The translations under genes and the position numbers were made by a program. Shown in pieces: positions 10,228 through 20,115 of a DNA stretch of 64,000 nucleotides. The stretch's first letter is position 1. Each line of letters opens with the position of its first letter. The DNA is from Ophiostoma sp. CBS 140.51. Lineage: Eukaryota > Ascomycota > Sordariomycetes > Ophiostomatales > Ophiostomataceae. A model generated the notes under the pieces. That model was not told the DNA's origin. It made no database searches and saw only the letters and a list, made by a program, of their open reading frames with translations. Location of the stretch: the NCBI GenBank assembly GCA_029298735.1, contig JANSLP010000020.1, forward strand, positions 1 to 64,000, in the 5' to 3' direction.

Positions 10228-11443
10228 ATGCGCAGCATAGCAACAGTTCAAACGCTGGCCCAGCGTGGCACTGTCGGTCTCGTCCGTCCGGCAAGGTGAG
10301 TTTTTCTTTTCCTTTGTTTTACCAAAGAGCCCTAATTGGAATCTCGAGATCGTCGTCTCATTCCACCTTTTTGAACCCCTTTTTTCTGACCATCTTTTTG
10401 CCTTCCCTCTGCACAGTGCCATTGCCTCCTCGCGAACACTTCTCCAGGCCGCCAACGCCTCTCCCGCCCTGCGCAAGGCATCTGCTCCGACCACCCTCCA
10501 CACAAACAGCCTCCTTGTCGCCTCGCAGCGCAGCTTCTCCCAGACGGCCGTCCAGCTCAAGAAGGGCGGCAACAAGAAGGAGGACAAGTCTAGCAAGAAG
10601 GAGGAGAAGCTGAGCAAGAAGGAGGAGAAGCTCAACAAAAAAGAGGAGAAGCTGAGTAAGAAGGACAAGAAGGACAAGAAGGGCGGTTCTTCTGCGTCCT
10701 CGTCCTCGTCTGCCAAGGACGATGCTGGCGACGAAGCTGGCGGCAACCACCCGGCGGCCGACCCGGAGGACATGTACAACTTTGCTGACGTCGAGTCCCG
10801 CTGGCAGCGCAGCGAGGTGCACCACGAAGAAAAGTTCAAGGAGCTCAAGCGGTCGCTGACGGCGGGTGCCGGTGGCCTGGACGGCGACGGCGCGGTCGAT
10901 GTGGACGCCATTGGCAGCGCGCCCGTCACGGTCAAGGGCGGCGTCGAGGGCGAGGGCGGCTCGGCTGTCCACAAGGCCGACTCGGTCGTGCCGCTGAGCC
11001 AGCTGGCCATTGTGATCCCCCGTGCGGGCGGCCGTGTGGTTGAGCTGCGCATGCACAACCCGTCGAGCCGCAAAGCCATCACGAGCGCCGTGCAGACGAA
11101 CCCGCTGTTCCAGGGCCAGCAGCCGCAGCCAGACCCCAACGACGAGCTGGTGCTGCTGATCAAGGTGGGCCCCGTCAACGACAAGGTGGCGTCGTCGGCC
11201 GGCGCAACGGCCGAGCGCACGCGTCGTGTCACCGACCTGGCCAACAGCTGGCGGGAGCAGATCCGCAAGGCGACGGGGCGGCGGCAGAAGGTCCACCAGC
11301 AGTGGAAGAAGGACGATACGGTGCGGCCGGACGACTTCTACCGCCTAGAAAAGGAACTGACCAAGGGCCAGGAGAAGCGCATGGCCAAGGTCGATGCGGC
11401 CGAGAAGGAGGCCCTCAAGCTCGCCGAGAAGGGCAGGCGGTAA
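10228..11443 (+). CDS. RRF1: mitochondrial ribosome recycling factor
   Basis: Two exons, 10228-10295 and 10417-11443, are joined across a 121-nt intron (GTGAGT...CACAG) and encode 364 aa. The N-terminus is a typical mitochondrial presequence, rich in Arg/Ser/Ala with few acidic residues. Residues about 71-111 form a Lys/Glu repeat (KKEEKLSKKEEKLNKKEEK). From about residue 141 comes the RRF fold: the first helix around FADVESRWQRS, the beta domain around LAIVIPRAGGRVVELRMHNPS, and the long C-terminal helices starting at RRVTDLANSWREQIRKATGR. RRF splits post-termination ribosomes together with EF-G; the mitochondrial form does this in the matrix. A Gly/Asp/Val-rich insertion follows the first helix, so the protein is nearly twice the bacterial length. 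The basic/acidic repeat lies before the core and may remain in the mature protein. Confidence 0.9.
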
Positions 11444-11517
11444 ACATGCTGAGCGTTACGCGAGTGCATGCATAGACTTGTGTGCGCCCATACACCACAC
11501 ACACCACATACGCCAGA

Positions 11518-11607
11518 GATGAATAAGATGAATAGGATGATCAGGATGAACAGGATGAATTGGATGAATCTGATGAGCCAGATAAGCCAGATGAGCCAGA
11601 TGAATGA
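11518..11607. repeat. 9-bp minisatellite, 10 units (consensus GATGAATAG-like)
   Basis: Ten consecutive 9-nt units, each beginning GAT, run without interruption between two convergent genes. The last three nucleotides of the unit vary most. The unit is a multiple of three, so all frames stay open through it. It lies in the 3' region of the recycling-factor gene and about 170 nt beyond the stop of the opposing gene. Confidence 0.9.
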
Positions 11608-11780
11608 AAAAAGTTTGCTTTGTATTATACATGATATATATCTGTTGGTGAGCTATAGGTTTTGTTTCTGTCTTGTTTTTTTTTTTTTGGAGAAGAAAAG
11701 TAAAAGACAAGAATATACAAGGATCTCCTCTCCAGTCATTTCGTTTGCTACATGCCGTGTCCCCCTCCCCCCTCCATCAC

Positions 11781-13109
11781 TCACGCCTTAGCCGCCTTGC
11801 CTCTTTTGCCTCCCTTGGCTGCCTTGGCTGCCTCGCCCGCAGCCTCCGGCAGCAGCTCCATGATCTTGGCCGCAAACTGCCGCTTGTGCTCCTCCGTGTA
11901 TGTGTATTCCTTGTCCTGGTACCGTTGCAGCGTCTGCATCAGTGCGCTGTGCGCCGCTGTGCCCTTGCTCTCGTACACTCCGCGGATTGCCGTCTCCAGA
12001 ACGGCGTCCTTGACGGCCTTGCTAGGCTGTTGGATCAACAACCTGACGTTCATTATCTTGTCCTCCCGCATTAACCTCCGCGTTGTGCGCGATTTCAGCA
12101 TACGCTGCACCATCCACCGCTCCATCGACGAGTCAAAGTACACCATCTCGCCCTTGTGGAGCCGCTCCATCAGGTCCAAAGCGTTGGGCGCCGCCGTCAG
12201 CTTCGTCGCATCCTGCTCGTGGTCGCCACCAAAGGCGTCGCCGCCCGCCAGCACGCGCATCTCGCGCAGCGCCATCGAAACGTTGCCGCCCACGCTGTTT
12301 TTTGACGATGCAACCGCCGGGCGGTAGCTCGTGAGGCCCTCCAGCGTCAGCGCCGGCTCAAAGTCATGGTACTCGCCCAGGTCTTCCTTCAGAAAGAACT
12401 CCTGCATCTCGGGCGAAAAAGTAACCTTCTCCACGGCCCACGGGTTGGATTCCTGGTCCTCTTCGCCATCGCGAGGACGCCGGTTTCGATTCCGTGCACC
12501 GCCTTGCCGGGCGCCGCTAGCGCCAGCGCCACCGCGGCCAAGGCCCCGACCCCGACCCCGACCCCGACCCCCACCGCTTAAGCCGCTTGCGCTGAAGGCA
12601 GGGTTTGTAATCACACGCGGGGGTGCGGATGGATGCGGGTCCTCGTCCGCGTTCGGTCTCCCGAAGCCAACGCTGCCAGCAAACCGGGGGCCGCCCGGCA
12701 GCTTCCGCGGCAGGCTGCGAATGTTGATGATTCCACCGGGTTTGCCGCTCGTGCTCTCTTTTCCCTCGCCGTCTTTGGATCCCAATGAGGAAGAGGATCC
12801 GTCGGCGCCAAACGGCCGTGCTGGGCCATCTCTTGATGCTGCGTTGAACGGCCGCCGCTCTTGGCTGCTGCTCTTGCTATCGTTGTTGAGATTGAGAGAG
12901 CTGACTGCCGACGCTGCTTTCGCCAGACGGTTCTGGCGGTCGCCCTTATCATTGTCTGCGGTTCGGGAGGGGGTCGTGGAAAAAAAGGCCATCGTCGTCA
13001 CCGACAGCGGGCCCCGGGTGGCGCTGGTTGCCGCATAGCTGCTTGTCCCGGCTGCCGACAGCAGACGCGAGGTCCGCCCCAGCGCGGTGCGAATAGACGG
13101 CTGGTGCAT
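11781..13109 (-). CDS. unassigned protein with mitochondrial presequence, candidate mitoribosomal small-subunit protein
   Basis: A single exon encodes 442 aa from the ATG at 13109. That start has an ACAAACAATG context and opens into a presequence-like stretch (MHQPSIRTALGRTSRLLSAA ... FFSTTPSR). An upstream in-frame ATG at 13289 would add 60 residues that look less convincing. The N-terminal half is disordered, Ser/Gly/Arg-rich and includes a GRGRGRG run near residues 178-190 encoded by a tandem GACCCC-type repeat (about 12543-12572 on the plus strand). The C-terminal 220 residues look folded and conserved: FSPEMQEFFLKEDLGEYHDF, ALREMRVLAGGDAFGG, MVYFDSSMERWMVQRMLKS, and a helical tail ending Lys/Ala-rich. 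The presequence, basic nature and architecture suggest a fungal mitoribosomal protein, but I cannot name the subunit. Confidence 0.75.
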   Translation of the reverse strand: MHQPSIRTALGRTSRLLSAAGTSSYAATSATRGPLSVTTMAFFSTTPSRTADNDKGDRQNRLAKAASAVSSLNLNNDSKSSSQERRPFNAASRDGPARPFGADGSSSSLGSKDGEGKESTSGKPGGIINIRSLPRKLPGGPRFAGSVGFGRPNADEDPHPSAPPRVITNPAFSASGLSGGGRGRGRGRGLGRGGAGASGARQGGARNRNRRPRDGEEDQESNPWAVEKVTFSPEMQEFFLKEDLGEYHDFEPALTLEGLTSYRPAVASSKNSVGGNVSMALREMRVLAGGDAFGGDHEQDATKLTAAPNALDLMERLHKGEMVYFDSSMERWMVQRMLKSRTTRRLMREDKIMNVRLLIQQPSKAVKDAVLETAIRGVYESKGTAAHSALMQTLQRYQDKEYTYTEEHKRQFAAKIMELLPEAAGEAAKAAKGGKRGKAAKA

Positions 13110-13593
13110 TGTTTGTTGTACCCAGCGATCTCCGCTGCAGCCGTGGGTATGTGTGGATAGGTGTCGTCGGGGGTGTGGTTGTCCGGATATGGCTTCGAAG
13201 GCAGGGCCCGGAACAGCTGGTGTTGCCGGTTTCGAGGCTTTGGTCGAAAAATAGGACGATGAAAATTGAGAGAAAATACGGGCGCACATGATTGGCCAAT
13301 TGCTCTGAGAAAAGTGGGGCCTCAGTCTTCAACGACCTCAGGAAAGAAAACGCATAGTGCTCTGCTCGAGACTGCCAAAACGCGCTATAATCATAGTGGC
13401 ACAGCGTGCTGTTGGCTGAGCTTCGGTGCAGCAGCATATTCCAAAAACGCATTACACAGCAGACTTCACGCGATATTCCAAGAAAATTGTAATGATCAGT
13501 CAAAATAATATATAACGCCGATGAGATAACCAAGATATTTTTGTTAAATATTTTTCTTCCCTTTTTGGCCTTCCCCCTGATGAGATACACCCC

Positions 13594-15285
13594 CTACGAC
13601 TGCAGAGGCTTGCCCATGCCACCAGTCGTCACCATCTTGGTAATCTGGTACTCCTCAATACCGTAGGCAGAGCCCTCACGGCCGAAGCCAGACTCCTTGA
13701 CACCACCGAACGGCGATGCAGGCTCCGAGATCAGACCCGTGTTGACACCGACCATGCCGACCTCGAGGTGCTCAGCCACGCGGTAGATGCGCTCAATGTC
13801 GCGCGAGAAGAAGTAGCCGGCAAGGCCGACCTCGACGCTGTTGGCGTAGCTGACAACCTCCTCCTCCGTCTCAAAGGGGAACAGACCGGCGACGGGGCCA
13901 AACGTCTCCTCGCGGGCCATCAACATCTTCTGGTTCAGGCCGGTAATAACAGTCGGCGCAAAGAAGTTGGCGCCCAGCTCCGGCAAGAAGTTACCGCCCT
14001 CGACAATCTTGGCACCGAGCTTCTCGGCGTCACGGACGTGCTCGTTGGCCTTCTTGGCGGCGCGGTCGTGGATCAGCGGGCCGTGGGTGATGCCCTTCTC
14101 GAAACCGTTACCGACGTGGAACTCGCGGACCTTGGCAGCGAACTTCTCGGCAAACGTGTCGTAGATACCGCGCTGCACAAAGATACGGTTGGCGCACACG
14201 CAGGTCTGGCCCGACGAGCGGAACTTGGAGGTAATGGCACCAGCCACAGCGGCATCGACATCAGCGTCGTCAAAGACAATGAACGGCGCGTTACCGCCCA
14301 GCTCCAGGGACAACTTCTTGAGCGTGCTCGAGCACTGCTTCATCAGCAGCTTGCCCACGTTGGTGGAGCCCGTGAAGGAGATCTTGCGGATCGTAGGGTT
14401 GGTGGTCAGGACCTGGCCAACCTCGGGCGTGTTCTCGAGGGCAGTGACGACGTTGACAACACCGGGCGGGATGCCGGCACGGACACTAAGCTCAGCCAGG
14501 GCCAGGGCAGAGAAGGGGGTCTCGCCGGGCGCCTTAACAACGACCGTGCAGCCAGCAGCCAGCGCAGGGCCGACCTTGCGGGTGATCATGGCGGCGGGGA
14601 AGTTCCAGGGCGTAATCAGACCGCAGACACCGATAGGCTCCTTAACGGTGTAGACACGGTTGCCAGGGATGGTCGAGGGGATGGTGTCGCCGTAGATACG
14701 TGGGGCCTCCTCGCTGAACCACTCAAAGAAGTTGGCAGCATATACAGCCTCACCGCGGGCATCAGCGGCGGGCTTGCCGTTCTCCCAGGTGATCAGAGTG
14801 CCCAGATCGTCGGCGTTCTCAATCATAAGGTCGTACCACTTGCGCAGCAGCTTGGACCGCTCGCGGCCGGTCTTGTGGCGGAAAGTCTCGAAGGCCTTGG
14901 CGGCGTGTGCAATCGCGACCTCGGTGTCCTTGGTGTCGAACTCGGGCGCAACGCCGATTAGCTCGCCGGTGGCCGGATCGTTGACCTCAAAGGTCTTGCC
15001 GGAGCCGGCCTTGACCCATTCGCCGTTGACGAAGCAGACGCCCGTCTTCAGCAGGGAGGGGTCTTTAAGCTAGATGTGTGTTAGGTGAGCGTACTCAAAA
15101 ATAAAGACAAAACAAAACAAGGCGAGACCACAGAAAGACAAACATACCGTGGGAGCCATGTTCGATGCGTTTCTGGAGAGGATCGTGGGAAATGTCGAAG
15201 GTTGGAAGCAAGAACGGCGAGCAGGAGCAACAAATCGAGAAGTGTTCAGAGTAGAGAGACGCAGGGAAGACCGCAAAGCTGCCAT
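13594..15285 (-). CDS. UGA2: succinate-semialdehyde dehydrogenase, mitochondrial
   Basis: Two exons, 15285-15148 and 15069-13594 (78-nt intron, GTATGT...CTAG), encode 537 aa. The aldehyde dehydrogenase features are all present: PWNFP, FTGSTNVGK in the NAD(P) site, LELGGNAP with general base Glu302, SSGQTCVCANR with catalytic Cys336, and the C-terminal SPFGGVKESGFGREG segment diagnostic of the SSADH group. It oxidises succinate semialdehyde to succinate, the last step of the GABA shunt feeding the TCA cycle. Exon 1 (46 codons) encodes an Arg/Ser-rich presequence and contains a second in-frame Met at residue 43 (N-M-A-P-T), the point where cytosolic homologues usually start. Initiation there would give a leaderless form. 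A possible 5' UTR intron has a GTAAGT donor near 15534 on the minus strand. The specific substrate is inferred from family similarity. Confidence 0.9.
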
Positions 15286-16972
15286 TTCTTTTTGGAGTTC
15301 CTTTTTTCTGTCTCCTCTTTCTATCTCTCTTTCTCTCTCTCTGTATTTTCGGATGCTATTCCCGCTCTTTTTACTCAGTGGTCGGCGTGGGCTATACTTA
15401 TCTATGACCCAAAGTGCCCCAAATCGATTCCTAATCGAGTTCCGAGCTGGAAAGACAAGCCGAAAGCCGGCGTCAGAATGCGAGGAGGAGACGCTAGACA
15501 AGCCCGCGAAGAGGTGGTTTCGGAGGCAATACTTACCAATTGAGAGTCTGGAGTGTGCTGGTTGGGACGATCGTGCTGCAGAAAAACAGAAAAAGTGACA
15601 AAAATGTGGAGGGTAGATACAACGGACAAGAGGAGAAGAAGAGGAGAAAAAGAGGGAGGGAGGACGCAACGTCATGAAGCCAAGTGCACAGGGAGGAGCG
15701 ACCGTGAGGGGAAGCTGTAAAGATAGGGGCGATGGACACAACAACAGGTCCAAGACGCCGAGGCGCCGATGAATCTGCGCGCCGCCGGCGGGCAGGAGCG
15801 CTGGAGGCACGGTGTCTCAGGCGGGGGGCAACGCCCTGTGAGAACCGAATCGTCTGAGGAAAGAGGGGTTTTTCGATGACGTCCAGTCAGTTGCTCTTTC
15901 CTGTGCCTAGCTTTGACGCTAAACAGCCCCAATACGGGGGCATGTGGTCGGTTGGAACTTCCGTATTGGGTAAAAACTTGGGCATTGCCGCAAAGAATTC
16001 TCGTCACTTGCCGTTCACGACAAGAGCAAACTGACCTTTTTTCTTCTTTTCGTTGGTTGTAGACCCCTGGTCTTCCTTCAGTCTGAGCTTTTTTACGTTT
16101 TTTATGGTTTTTTTCTCGTCATTTGGTCTCCGCAAAACGCAAACAGCTGCTGTCCGGAGGAAAGACCGGAGGGTCCAGGCACAAGGGGCCGGTCCAGGCC
16201 CCATCCTGTTGAATAATCCAATTTCAGGAGCCTCATCCGATTTGGATATTGCAGACGAGCTCTAAGAGCTGTCAGAGCTGGATGCTGGATGGCATGGCCC
16301 AGAAAGGCTGCTGGATGCGAGGCGTCAAATAGCAGATATATACCGGCTTATGAAAACTCAACCAACGGGTCGTTCCTGCCACTTTGCACGTTAAGCGGGT
16401 CTTGCCTTTTCCTCTGGGGAACCTGTCAGGGCAGGCACGACGGCTCCCATCAACTGCCGCTAGAAAAGCTATCTACAGACCCCAACGGCAAGACCAACCC
16501 AGCAACCAGCGCTAGCATTGGCTATCATTGAGGCTATCACGCATGCTCTCGACGTCTTTGATGCTTCAATGCTATCGCTATCGCCAGACTGCCAGAGACA
16601 TAAACGGGGACATATACTTCATACGCCATGTGTGGCCAGCTCAATCACGCTTTATATCTCGCGAGCATGCACTCCATCAAGGTGAGGGGCGTTGCGACAA
16701 TTCACCCGGTCTCGAGCTGTCATATTAACGAAGACGGATTAAATTGGACCTCGAAGGACATTCATGTCTTGATATAATTGAATAACGGCGACAGGACGGC
16801 CTGGATAATCGGCATGCAGGGCTATTTACACGTGTAAATGGCTTCAGATAGTGAGAGGACTTCGTGGCCATCGCTCCTTCCTTGCATTCTTCCTTCGCAC
16901 GTATGCGATGGCAAGAGCTCAAATCTCACGGAATACAAAGAAGTGAAATGCCAGTCTTAAGTCAACACAAGA
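15286..16972. other. intergenic region between divergent SSADH and GH79 genes
   Basis: A shared promoter region of about 1.7 kb. The SSADH-proximal part has a CT/GA microsatellite-like tract (15311-15343) in its leader. A 10-bp inverted repeat lies at 15928-15970. I see no additional coding or RNA gene. Confidence 0.55.
15928..15970. promoter_or_regulatory. 10-bp inverted repeat in the divergent promoter
   Basis: CCCAATACGG at 15928-15937 and its exact reverse complement CCGTATTGGG at 15961-15970 are separated by 23 bp. Such an arrangement could be a factor-binding pair or a hairpin. The function is not known and chance is possible. Confidence 0.35.
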
Positions 16973-18887
16973 ATGAAGACCTTGCTCCTAGCTCTGCTAT
17001 GGGCAACGACGGGGAGCGCCTTCGTCTACCAACTCAGCGCGTCTGCTCCGGCCAGTGCTGGTGCGCCGCTTCTCGATGCCTTCGTCAGCTACTCCATTGA
17101 GTTTGCCTCGTTTCCCGACTTTTCTGGCAACAAGTCAGCGCCAAATACGTTCAGCGATGCTCTTCTGAGTAACCTGGGCCATTTAGCGGGCACAAAACCA
17201 TACATCCGTGTCGGGTGAGTGGTCACGATATGAGGAGATGACAGAGACAAAGGATTGGGGCCTAATTCACCCAGAGGAAACACGCAGGACTATGCACTCT
17301 ACAACGCGAGCCTGCCGTGGGCTGTCAACGGCACGTTCAACCTCTCGCGCTCGGCGGATTATCCAACGACTGTGTACATCGGTCCGTCCTTCTTCGAGGG
17401 CTACAGTACGCTACCCGGGACACGCTTTTCACATGGCTTCAATCTAGCTTTGGCGACAACTCCGGAGGGGTGGCAGACGCTCTTGGATACAGTACCTCTG
17501 TTGTGCAACGCTCTGGGTCCCGATATAAATGACAATAGCACGCCAAAGAGTGGCAACAGCAGCACGACACACAGGGGTAAGCCGCATACCCATCGCAGGC
17601 TCTACACGTGGGAGTATGGCAACGAGCCAGACCTGCTGTCGTCATCATCCCAGGGCCCGACAAGACCTGTCAGCTGGAACGAAAGCACATATGTGGCCCA
17701 GTGGCTCAAAGGCACGCGGCAGATCCGGCAGCTCATCGAGAAGCACTGCCCAGAGCTGATACGCGAGGAGCATCACCGTGAGAATGCGCCCGTGCCGTCA
17801 TCTTCCGTGCCCACCGACTATGCTGGTTTTATGGCACCGTCTTTTGCTGGCACAAACAACCATCTGAAGGCTCTTGCTACATGGAAGGCTGGCCTGGATG
17901 CTGATGGAAGCGTTGCCTTGTTCTCGTCTCATAAGTATGTATATATATCGTGAGTGCTGGCGAAGAAACAAGAGGGCACTGACACCATCTAGCTACATCA
18001 GTGGTGCCACCTCACCTGGTGTCACCCTCCAGGGTACGCTCATGAACCACAGCAACACCGTACGCTCAGTCAATGCTCATATTGCCGAGTATGAAAGTAC
18101 ATTTGGGACGAGAGAGAGCAATACGTCCAGTCCCCATCCTCGGCTGATTCTCGGTGAGGCCAACTCGCTCTATAATGAAGGTAAACCAGGCCTGTCCAAC
18201 ACCTTTGGTGCCGCACTCTGGGGTATCGATTTCATGTTGTACAGCGCCGCAGTGGGAATCGGCCGCGTGCACATGCACCAGGGCACCAACTACCGGTACG
18301 CATCGTGGCAGCCGGTAGAGACGGGCATCGCCACGCGGGGAACCAAGCCGCCGTTCTATGGCAACATTGCCGTGGCGGCGGCACTAGGTAACACAGGAAG
18401 ACATAATGTGTCGGTGGCAGCCCTTTCCCCATCGTCAAGCGGCGTTGACTCGGTCTACGCTATATACGTAGACAGTTGCCTGTCACGCGTGCTTGTGCTG
18501 AACTTGCGTGGCTACAACACAACAGTTGGCGGCACCGGTCTGGGTCAGACGGAGCCTGCAAGCATCTCACCCAGGCCGAGCCAAAACTATACCTTCTCAG
18601 TCCCTACATCCATCGTGGGGAGCAATGACACAACTATCGTCAGCAGACCGTCCGGGACATACGGTCGGGCCAACAGCAGCTCTGGTGTTCTCGTTCAGCG
18701 TCTTCTTGCCAACGGTAGTGACGCAATCACGGGTATCACTTGGGATGGCTGGAGTTACAACCTAGAGCTCGCCGGTGGGAAGCCGGTACGGCTAACCAAC
18801 CTGACGACAGGCGAATTTCTCGCAGCGCAAAATGGACAAGTCACGGTCAACGTGCCAGATTCGAGTGTGGCTCTACTCCATTTCTGA
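16973..18887 (+). CDS. secreted glycoside hydrolase family 79 (beta-glucuronidase type)
   Basis: Three exons, 16973-17214, 17275-17934 and 17993-18887, encode 598 aa. Both introns (60 and 58 nt) have consensus borders (GTGAGT...CCCAG and GTATGT...TCTAG) and restore the family sequence RVGGNTQDYALYN and SSHNYISGAT across the joins. Residues 1-16 are a signal peptide (hydrophobic core LLLALLWATT). The TIM-barrel carries WEYGNEPDL with acid/base Glu198 and ILGEANSLYNEG with nucleophile Glu356. The C-terminal beta domain matches the GH79 C-terminal type. Many N-x-S/T sequons fit a secreted glycoprotein. Family members release glucuronic or 4-O-methyl-glucuronic acid from plant arabinogalactan and related polymers. 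Substrate preference cannot be read from sequence. Confidence 0.88.
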
Positions 18888-19175
18888 GTTTGTTGATACG
18901 ATAGAATTATTCCTTTACATGTAGAATCGGAAGTGTTTCCCAAAACGCCCAATGCCAAAGTGACGGCAAATGAAAATTCAAAGAGCCCAGAGATATCTTT
19001 CAGTTCATACAAAAACAAAGCCAAAACAGTCGGCAATCTGAGATCCACCGTATATATACAATATATTTGAGAGCTTCTCTTCAGGGAGAAGAAAACAAGC
19101 TTCAGTTCCGCCATCGTTAGATAGCAGGTGTAAACAAAGGAAAGGAGGAGCAGTACAGACTACATATGCACGCCT

Positions 19176-20115
19176 CTATGCCCGCAACGGCAGTTTCCGG
19201 TCCAATGTGTGGAACGCCTGTGTACGTGGTGTGAATGGCGAAGCATTCCGGTCCAGGGTGTTGAAGGCCTGCGTGCGCGGCGTGAAGGGTGAAGCCATCT
19301 GGCCAGCGCCAGACATCAACACACCACCGCCTCCGCCAAAACGGGGCGACCGCAGCCCGGGTGACCGCATGCCCTGAGGCTGCATTTCCCATTGCTTGTT
19401 GGAGCTAGCCGGCACGTCGTCGTCTGTGTCGGTCTCGTCGTCGACCACGTCAAGAGCCTTGTTGGGCCACATGGCGTAGATGGCGAAACCCAGGTTGGTG
19501 AGGTACACGGTGAGCATAAAAACAGTGGCGGCAAAGCAGCCCTTGGCCATCATGCAGTCGCTGACGGCGTTGTTGGCAGCAGCGTAGCTGCAGCTCTTGG
19601 AGATGTACCACGGGACGGGGCTGGGGTAGCGAGCGTCGGCGTAGTCGGGGCCGGCCTGGCCGTAGACGCTGGCAATGTAGAGACCGGTCATGGGGATGGA
19701 CATGACGAGGCCGAAGACAGGGAAGAAAACGTGCATGATGAGGGCGATCATCTTGGCGAGGAGGACGAAGAGGGAGAGGACGGAGATGGCGACATTGAGG
19801 TCGGTGAGGCTGGAAGTGTTAGACAGCAAATCATATGAGAGAAGCATGACATAGAAGAGGCTGGACCTACGCTTGAGACCAGACAAAGGGAACGGTCGGC
19901 AAAGGAACGTGGTTTGCATAAGCGTAGAGAATCATGTTGGGGTTCGAGTTGAAGCCATTGTTATAGCCGATCTGCCACATCAGGGTCCGGTAGGTGTTGG
20001 GCTGAGCGAGGCCGAAGAGGACCAACAAGGCGACAATGGTGGCCAGCTCCGGGATCATCGTATAGTAGTATATCTTCCGGTGGCGCCATGGCCGGCGGAG
20101 GAGGTGGTAGGCCAT
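19176..20115 (-). CDS. four-TM fungal membrane protein, function unknown
   Basis: Two exons, 20115-19871 and 19809-19176 (61-nt intron, GTAGGT...TTCCAG), encode 292 aa. Hydrophobic segments lie at about residues 22-38, 82-102, 105-130 and 172-195, with a Cys-containing loop between the last two (CSYAAANNAVSDCMMAKGC). The topology resembles MARVEL-like or related tetraspan proteins found across Sordariomycetes. The cytosolic tail has an acidic stretch (DDETDTDDD), an Arg/Gly/Ser segment, and ends in a near-perfect 17-residue tandem duplication (254-270 and 271-287; core SPFTPRTQAF). I do not recognise a named family member and assign no function. Confidence 0.75.
19195..19296 (-). repeat. 51-bp direct repeat inside the tetraspan gene
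   Basis: Two adjacent 51-bp units (19195-19245 and 19246-19296) encode 17 residues each that differ only at two positions. The duplicated segment contains a Ser-Pro/Thr-Pro pair (SPFTP), a candidate phosphosite cluster for Pro-directed kinases. Confidence 0.85.

Noticed and set aside
13768..14961. 397-codon plus-strand frame
   Set aside because: It is a shadow of the SSADH coding sequence on the other strand.
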